Part shown: positions 49,326-54,167 of the stretch, in pieces
Numbering within the stretch: position 1 is the first letter of the stretch
Layout: every line of letters starts with the position of its first letter
DNA from: DATIYW01 sp035517415
GTDB lineage: Bacteria > Acidobacteriota > Thermoanaerobaculia > Thermoanaerobaculales > Thermoanaerobaculaceae
NCBI GenBank assembly: GCA_035517415.1
Contig: DATIYW010000205.1
Span: forward strand, 1 to 54,167
Reading direction: 5' to 3'
Length of the DNA: 54,167 nt
The notes under the pieces: generated by a model
What the model was told of the DNA's origin: nothing
Seen by the model: only the letters and a program-made list of their open reading frames with translations
The model's database searches: none
Made by a program: the position numbers and the translations under genes

Positions 49326-50720
49326 TCAGACCTCGGAGGGTTTGGCGGCGGCCGGCTGGTCCGCCGCGGGCTTGCGGCGGCGGCGCCGGCGGCGGCGCTT
49401 CTTCTCCGGCCCGGGCGCGGAGGCCCCGGCGTCGGGCGCGGGAGCCTCGGGCGCTGCCGCCGTTGCCTCGGGCCCGGCGGCCCCGACCGCGGGCGCGGGA
49501 ACCCTGGCCCCGGGCCTCGGCTGGGGCTGTGGCCGCGGGCGCGGCTTGACCGGGACGAACAGCGCGTCGTCGGCGAACCCGACCGGGATGCTCGCGCCGA
49601 GGAGCTTCTCGATCGCCGGCAGGGAGTAGACGAAGTTCTCGCACGCCAGCGAGATCGCCTTGCCCTCGGCGCCCGCGCGGGCGGTCCGGCCGACGCGGTG
49701 GACGTAGTCCTCCGGGTCCTGCGGCAGGTCGTAGTTGACGACGTGCGAGACGCCCTCGATGTGCAGGCCGCGCGAGGCGACGTCGGTGGCGACGAGGATC
49801 GGCAGCTTGCCTTCCTTGAAGTCCGACAGCACCTTGAGACGGCGGCGCTGCACCACCGACCCGGTCAGCCCGCGCGCCTGGTAGCCGTGCCGCTCGAGGC
49901 GCTCGACCAGCCGGCGCGCCTCCTCGCGGGTGTTGACGAAGATCATCGTCCGCTCGCAGCCCTCGCGGCCCAAAAGGCCGAGGAGGAGCGAGAACTTCTC
50001 CCGCGAGCCGACGTGGTAGAGCGCCTGCTCGAGCTTGTCGGGGGTGATCTCCTCGGGGTTGACGATGATCTCGGCCGGGTCGCGCATCTCCCGCCAGCCG
50101 AGCGCGGCGACCCGGGCGGAGAGCGTCGCGGTGTAGAACATGGTCTGGCGCCGGCTCGGCGGCGGCAGGCGGCGCGTGATCTCGCGCAGGTCGTCGATGA
50201 ACCCCATGTCGAACATGCGGTCCGCCTCGTCGACGACGAACACCTCGACCGACTTGAGCGAGGTGACGCCCTGGCGCAGATAGTCGAGCAGCCGCCCCGG
50301 CGTGCCGACCAGGATGTCGACGCCGCGGGCGAGCTCGTCCCGCTGCTCGCGGTACTCCATGCCGCCGAACACCGCCTCGGTGTGGAGCCCGGTGTGCTTT
50401 CCCAGCGACTCCGAGTCCGCCGCCACCTGCACCACCAGCTCGCGGGTCGGGGCGACGATCAGGGCGCGCGGCTCGCGCGGCTCCGGCGCGGCGCCGGCGA
50501 GCAGCTTGGTGAAGATCGTCACCAGGTACGCCGCCGTCTTGCCGGTGCCGGTCTGCGCCTGGACCGCGACGTCGCGGCCGGCGAGGGCAAGCGGCAGCAC
50601 GTCGGCCTGGACCAGCGTGCAGCGCGCGAAGCCGGCCTCGGCGAGGCCGAAGCGGACCGGATCGGGCAGCTCGAAGTCGGCGAAGGTGCGTTGCGAGAAC
50701 AGCGTTCCCGTCTCACTCAC
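49326..50720 (-). CDS. DEAD-box RNA helicase, RhlB/RhlE-like
   Basis: ATP-dependent RNA helicase of 464 residues. Motifs in order: Q motif CTLVQADVLPLAL, I AQTGTGKT, Ia PTRELVVQV, Ib TPGRLLDYL, II VVDEADRMFD, III YTATLS (TAT instead of SAT), IV MIFVNTREEA, V TDVASRGLHIE and VI HRVGRTARAG. The C-terminal tail is Pro/Ala-rich and ends with a run of eight arginines after a KK pair, an RNA-binding tail as in RhlB/RhlE. Role in RNA remodelling or degradosome is inferred. ATG start at the family position (MSETGTLFSQRTFADFELP). Confidence 0.94.
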   Translation of the reverse strand: MSETGTLFSQRTFADFELPDPVRFGLAEAGFARCTLVQADVLPLALAGRDVAVQAQTGTGKTAAYLVTIFTKLLAGAAPEPREPRALIVAPTRELVVQVAADSESLGKHTGLHTEAVFGGMEYREQRDELARGVDILVGTPGRLLDYLRQGVTSLKSVEVFVVDEADRMFDMGFIDDLREITRRLPPPSRRQTMFYTATLSARVAALGWREMRDPAEIIVNPEEITPDKLEQALYHVGSREKFSLLLGLLGREGCERTMIFVNTREEARRLVERLERHGYQARGLTGSVVQRRRLKVLSDFKEGKLPILVATDVASRGLHIEGVSHVVNYDLPQDPEDYVHRVGRTARAGAEGKAISLACENFVYSLPAIEKLLGASIPVGFADDALFVPVKPRPRPQPQPRPGARVPAPAVGAAGPEATAAAPEAPAPDAGASAPGPEKKRRRRRRRRKPAADQPAAAKPSEV

Positions 50721-50771
50721 GGCCGGAAGTATACGCGCCCGCCCCGCCGCGGCCCGGCGCGGATCCGGGGT

Positions 50772-52454
50772 TCAGCTCGCCGCCGGCGCGCCGCCGACGC
50801 TCGTGACCACGACCGACTCCAGCTCGGCGGGGTCGTCGCGCGCCGTCACCGCGATCGTCACCGCGCCCGCGTCGAGCAGCAGCGAGAACTCGAACGAGAC
50901 GTCGTGCTGGAGGAACGGCGCCACCCGCTCCGCCGGCACCCGGATCGGGAAACTCCGGTGCGCCACCTCCGAGCGCGCGCCTCCCGCCGTCGCCGCCGCG
51001 ATCGTGATCGAGACCTGGCCCTTGCGTGCCGCCCCGCTCTCCGCCAGCAGCAGGTTGCGCGCCGGCACGAGCACCGTCAGCGGCAGAAGGACCTTGCCGC
51101 GGCCCTTCGTTTGGGGTGTTCCGATCACGACCCGCGCCTCGAGCGGGTTGCCGTTCCCGCCGGCGAACAGCGCCGCCCCCGTCGTGTCGGCCTCGCGCTG
51201 CTCCGGCGTCTTGTCGAGGTACCCCTCGCGGCAGCGCACCGAGACGCCCGGGCGGCTCACCGCGACCGCGAGCCGGTGGTAGTCGCCGTCGCCGAAGTGC
51301 TCCGGCGAGTACCCGAGCGAGTAGGCTGCGTCGAGGTCCATGGCCATGCGCGGCAGCATGTCGGTGTTGAACAGTCGCTGGCCTCCCGTCGTCGACGTGA
51401 ACTGGTTGAGCGAGAAGTCGCGGTCGATGGCGTCGATCACGTCCGGGTTCATGGCGCTCGGGATCCCTCCGCGCTCGGCCGTGATGTCGCCGCCCGGCGT
51501 CGGCAGGTTGATCGTGTAGAAGGTGACGCGACCCGCGTTGGCGTGTCGCGCCACGTCCCTCAGACGCAGGCGGATGTTCTGCGAAACCACCCCGTCGGCC
51601 GCGCCGGCGGCGGCGCCGAACTGCGCGCCCGCCTCGGCGAGGACGTCGGAGCCGGGGTTGACCGAAATGCCGTCGCTGACGTAGAGAAGCGCCTTGCGCC
51701 CCGGCATCCCCGCAAGAGAGTCCACGAGGCGTTGCAACGACCTGAGCAACGCCTCCTGCCGGTACGCCTGCTCCTCACCGGACCACCTCGCCTCGTCGAG
51801 CAGCCCGCGGCGGGCCATGTCTCCGCCGGTACCCGCGTCGAGGACCGCGCCGCGCCCCGTGTCGGCGAGGATCCGGTCGCGCTGCGCGCGCACCATGCTG
51901 CCCTCGTTGGCGACCCTGCGCAGCTGCTCGAGCCCCGCCGCCGCCGCGGAGCGGTCGGACGTCAGTGGGGTGAGCTGGCGCAGGTTGAGGTCGAAGTCGA
52001 GAATCGCGACGCGGTCGCCGTTGCGGAGCTGCTCGTCGAGGAATGGGCCGAGCCGGTCGAGCACGGACAACCTCGTCACGCGCGAGAGGTTGAGGTCGTC
52101 CACGAAGACGATCAGCGCGCGTTGTTGCTCCTCCGCCGGCGGGACCGAGATGGCCTCCGCCGTCGGCGGGGCGGCAGCCGAGACGGGCGCGGGCGCGGCC
52201 GGCGGGAGGAAGTTCGTCAGCGCGACCGACTTGCCGTCCTCGCGCAGCGCGAACTCCTCGGGCCGGAGGTCGAGCACCGGCCGGCCGTCGCGCCCGGTCA
52301 CCCACACCTCGACGTTGACGACGTTGACCCGCACCGCCTCCGCGATCGGGTGCGGTGTCGCCGGCGCCGGCTGCGCCTGTGCCGGGGCCGGGACGAGGAG
52401 CGCCGCGCACGCCGCCGCGGCGAGCCAGCTCGCGGAACCAATCGCCGATCTCAT
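50772..52454 (-). CDS. secreted VWFA-related protein
   Basis: Exported protein of 560 residues. The ATG at 52454 begins the signal peptide (GSASWLAAAACAALLVPAPAQAQ) and has GGAGGC seven bases upstream; an earlier in-frame start at 52496 lacks these. The family module follows: VNVVNVEVWVTGRDGRPVLDL, PEEFALREDGKSVALTNF, then a VWA fold beginning LIVFVDDLNLSRV, where DxSxS has become DDLNL. SLAGMPGRKALLYVSDGI and YSLGYSPEHFGDGDYHRLAV are hallmarks, and RCREGYLDKTPEQREAD closes the domain. Metal binding is doubtful. Divergent from a VWFA-like gene across 257 bases. Confidence 0.87.
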   Translation of the reverse strand: MRSAIGSASWLAAAACAALLVPAPAQAQPAPATPHPIAEAVRVNVVNVEVWVTGRDGRPVLDLRPEEFALREDGKSVALTNFLPPAAPAPVSAAAPPTAEAISVPPAEEQQRALIVFVDDLNLSRVTRLSVLDRLGPFLDEQLRNGDRVAILDFDLNLRQLTPLTSDRSAAAAGLEQLRRVANEGSMVRAQRDRILADTGRGAVLDAGTGGDMARRGLLDEARWSGEEQAYRQEALLRSLQRLVDSLAGMPGRKALLYVSDGISVNPGSDVLAEAGAQFGAAAGAADGVVSQNIRLRLRDVARHANAGRVTFYTINLPTPGGDITAERGGIPSAMNPDVIDAIDRDFSLNQFTSTTGGQRLFNTDMLPRMAMDLDAAYSLGYSPEHFGDGDYHRLAVAVSRPGVSVRCREGYLDKTPEQREADTTGAALFAGGNGNPLEARVVIGTPQTKGRGKVLLPLTVLVPARNLLLAESGAARKGQVSITIAAATAGGARSEVAHRSFPIRVPAERVAPFLQHDVSFEFSLLLDAGAVTIAVTARDDPAELESVVVTSVGGAPAAS

Positions 52455-52711
52455 CGGGAGCCTCCGGATTGCACACTTTCGCATAACCCGTGCCACGACT
52501 GGCCTTCGCGACTGCCGGCGGCCCCGGCGCGACCGTCTCCGTCAGGTGACTCCTCGTCGCCATCATGAGACAGTGCCTTCCACCCCTATACACCCGATGG
52601 GACGCCCGACCGGCCGGACCCCTGCGGCGCCGGCACCGGCCGGATGCCGCTCCCGGGTCCGGCGGCGAAGATGGCCCTCATCTTGCTAGTCTGGGATCGG
52701 GTCGCCTGGAG

Positions 52712-53425
52712 ATGGTCGCGTTCGAGACGCTCCTGCTCGGCATCGTGACGGGGCTCGGCACCGTGCGCCTCATGGTCGCGCCGCCGGTCGCCACGGTCGA
52801 GGTGCGGCTCGATGCCTCCGTGGTCGCCGTGCTTGCCGCCGCGCCGTGGCAGGCCGACTGCGACTTCGGGGCGAACCCGATGCCCCACGAGCTGACCGCC
52901 GTCGGCCGCGACGCCGCGGGCCGCGAGGTCGCCCGCGCCAGCCAGTGGGTCAACATGGGTCGCGAGCGCGCCAGGCTCGCGGCGATCCTCGAGCGAGACC
53001 CCACGACGCACCGGCCCGGCACGATCCGGCTCGCATGGGACGCCCTTGAGATCACCCGGCCACCGACCGTTCAGGCGACGCTCGACGGCGCCGCACTCGC
53101 GGTCGGCGATCCACACGCGATCGCGCTGCCGGCCGTGGAGCTTGCCCAGCCACACCTGGTCGACGTCGAGGTCTCGTTCTCCCCGACGGTTCGTGAGCGC
53201 GCCAACCTCGCGTTCGGCGGGGACATCGTCGACCAGGCGGAGTCGGAGCTGACCGCCGTCGCCGTGACCTTGCCCGAGAAACGGGGAGAGCGCGGCCGGC
53301 GCGACCTCGACGGCGCGTTTTCCGATCGCGGTGAGCCGCTGGAGCCGGTTGCCATCGAGGAAGGCCCCGCTGAGGTGGCGATCGTCGTCGACCGGGGGTG
53401 CGGCTCGCGCTCGCCTCGCGCCTGA
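52712..53425 (+). CDS. VWFA-like secreted protein, N-terminal part (frameshifted gene)
   Basis: Reading frame of 237 residues. The N-terminus (AFETLLLGIVTGLGTVRLMVAPP) is a short hydrophobic stretch, then VEVRLDASVVAVLAAAPWQADCDFG and ELTAVGRDAAGREVARASQWVN form Ig-like modules as seen in acidobacterial VWA proteins. After EVAIVVDRG the frame ends quickly in unrelated residues, while the overlapping frame starting at 53398 continues the family sequence. One extra G in the GGGGG run at 53394-53398 would restore one protein (DRGVRLALAS). ATG with GGAG close upstream. Treat both parts as one gene unless reads confirm the shift. Confidence 0.7.
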   Translation: MVAFETLLLGIVTGLGTVRLMVAPPVATVEVRLDASVVAVLAAAPWQADCDFGANPMPHELTAVGRDAAGREVARASQWVNMGRERARLAAILERDPTTHRPGTIRLAWDALEITRPPTVQATLDGAALAVGDPHAIALPAVELAQPHLVDVEVSFSPTVRERANLAFGGDIVDQAESELTAVAVTLPEKRGERGRRDLDGAFSDRGEPLEPVAIEEGPAEVAIVVDRGCGSRSPRA

Positions 53426-54090
53426 AGGAATGGGGCTTCCCGTGGACGCGTGGCCCGGGCGCCATGGCCGGTTCTGCCGACTGGTTCGGTCGAACGGCGT
53501 CGGGACGGGCTCAGCCCGGGCCGGCGGACGACCGGTTCGTCTTCGTCGAGACCGTCCCATCCCGGCGTTCCGAGGCGAGCTGGGACCGGACATTCTTCCG
53601 CTCGTCGGAGCCGATCCACCTCTCGCAGCTCGAGCGCTACCCGCTGCCGTCGTGGATGAGCTGGTTCTCGGATCTTCCCGAGTCCCAGACGCAGACGATC
53701 GCCAACGCCGTCGCGCTCGCCGGGTCCTACATCGCGGCGTCCAACCACCGGCGCGCTGTCGTCCTGCTGCTCGCGGAACTTCCCGGGCACAACGACGTCA
53801 CCCAGGGGACAAACGACGCGAGCAGCTACGACCTCGCCGCCGTCAAGGCGTATCTCGCCGCACTCGACGTCCCGCTCCTCGTCTGGTCGCTCGCCTGGCC
53901 CAACGCCGGGCCGCTTGCGACTGCATGGGGACCGGCTACGCCCGTCCACGACAGGTGGGAGCTCCAGAAGCAGGTCAGGAAGCTCGAGAAGTCGCTGGCC
54001 CGCCAGCGCATCGTGTGGCTCGCCGGGCGCCACCTGCCGCAGCGCCTCGCGCTCGACGAGGGCCGGACCGACGTGCGGCTCGCACGCTAG
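53398..54090 (+). CDS. VWFA-like secreted protein, C-terminal part (frameshifted gene)
   Basis: Continuation of the gene at 52712 in another frame; the listed GTG is where the frame becomes usable, not a convincing start (no Shine-Dalgarno). It encodes RLALASRLKEWGFPW, RFVFVETVPSRRS, a helix-rich IANAVALAGSYIAASNHRRAVVLLLAEL and YDLAAVKAYLAALDVPLLVWSL, the pattern of a VWA fold's second half. 230 residues in this frame. Convergent, 27 bases away, with the last codons of another VWFA-like gene. Confidence 0.65.
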   Translation: MRLALASRLKEWGFPWTRGPGAMAGSADWFGRTASGRAQPGPADDRFVFVETVPSRRSEASWDRTFFRSSEPIHLSQLERYPLPSWMSWFSDLPESQTQTIANAVALAGSYIAASNHRRAVVLLLAELPGHNDVTQGTNDASSYDLAAVKAYLAALDVPLLVWSLAWPNAGPLATAWGPATPVHDRWELQKQVRKLEKSLARQRIVWLAGRHLPQRLALDEGRTDVRLAR

Positions 54091-54117
54091 CCCGCGTCGG
54101 GGAGGTCCGCCTCGCGG

Positions 54118-54167
54118 TCAGCGCGACGGGAGCGGCACGTCGGCCTCGCGGACCACGGTGCTCTCCT
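54118..54167 (-). CDS. VWFA-like protein, C-terminal end only (partial)
   Basis: Fifteen codons and a TGA stop on the minus strand read ESTVVREADVPLPSR. This matches how these secreted VWFA-related proteins end (for example DVTLTESTVTAQFSVG at 32545), suggesting another member whose body lies beyond the window edge. Too short for certainty. Confidence 0.45.
   Translation of the reverse strand, partial: ESTVVREADVPLPSR

Overview
This window is very GC-rich DNA from a bacterial chromosome, most likely an Acidobacteriota of the Thermoanaerobaculia or Holophagae type. The evidence is several secreted proteins of the acidobacterial VWFA-related type, a GH57/GlgB pair, many PAS/GGDEF and secreted-protein genes, and dense packing with start codons embedded in the preceding stop (ATGA, GTGA). 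The taxonomic call is inference: there is no rRNA here. No phage, IS element, CRISPR array or plasmid function was found, and no gene-free stretch exceeds about 260 bases. The only RNA gene is tRNA-Leu(CAA).

Layout. 1-5.2 kb: the end of an M28 peptidase, a lutABC lactate-oxidation operon, a cysteine hydrolase and a GlcG-type protein. 5.2-7.8 kb: a Cpx-like stress operon (CpxP/Spy-like protein, OmpR-type regulator, sensor kinase) on the minus strand, preceded by a textbook CpxR box. 8-12.7 kb: rhomboid protease, tRNA-Leu, AAA+ ATPase, PBP4-type peptidase and AhpD-like protein. 12.8-19.7 kb: two diguanylate cyclases, a histone-deacetylase-like enzyme with an unusual C-terminal half, a beta-barrel-like secreted protein whose promoter carries a perfect CRP-type palindrome, a zinc-ribbon protein and a secreted protein of unknown role. 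19.9-23.8 kb: M28/PDZ peptidase, aroC and ispH, translationally coupled. 23.9-27.4 kb: a Tat-exported asparaginase-family enzyme divergent from an amidohydrolase/PCMT pair. 28-32.4 kb: GH57 and glgB, the latter with a second CRP-type site upstream. 32.5-39.5 kb: a VWFA/TPR cluster. 39.5-41.8 kb: aspS and a small lipoprotein.

42-47.8 kb is the most intriguing part. A GCS2-type carboxylate-amine ligase faces a four-gene operon coding for an esterase, an ATP-grasp ligase with a histone-H1-like Lys/Pro/Ala tail, a second ATP-grasp-like protein and a class-I glutamine amidotransferase. Together they look like a peptide or amide biosynthesis system of unknown product. 48-54 kb: galT, a tiny membrane protein, a DEAD-box helicase, another VWFA protein, a VWFA-like gene split by a one-base shift in a G run, and the last codons of a further VWFA-like gene.

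Two regulatory themes recur. First, at least eight starts have a TANNNT-like -10 box 6-8 bases before the start codon, the signature of leaderless mRNA, so leaderless initiation seems common here. Second, recognisable regulator sites (CpxR and CRP/FNR families) lie in front of the genes one would expect them to control.
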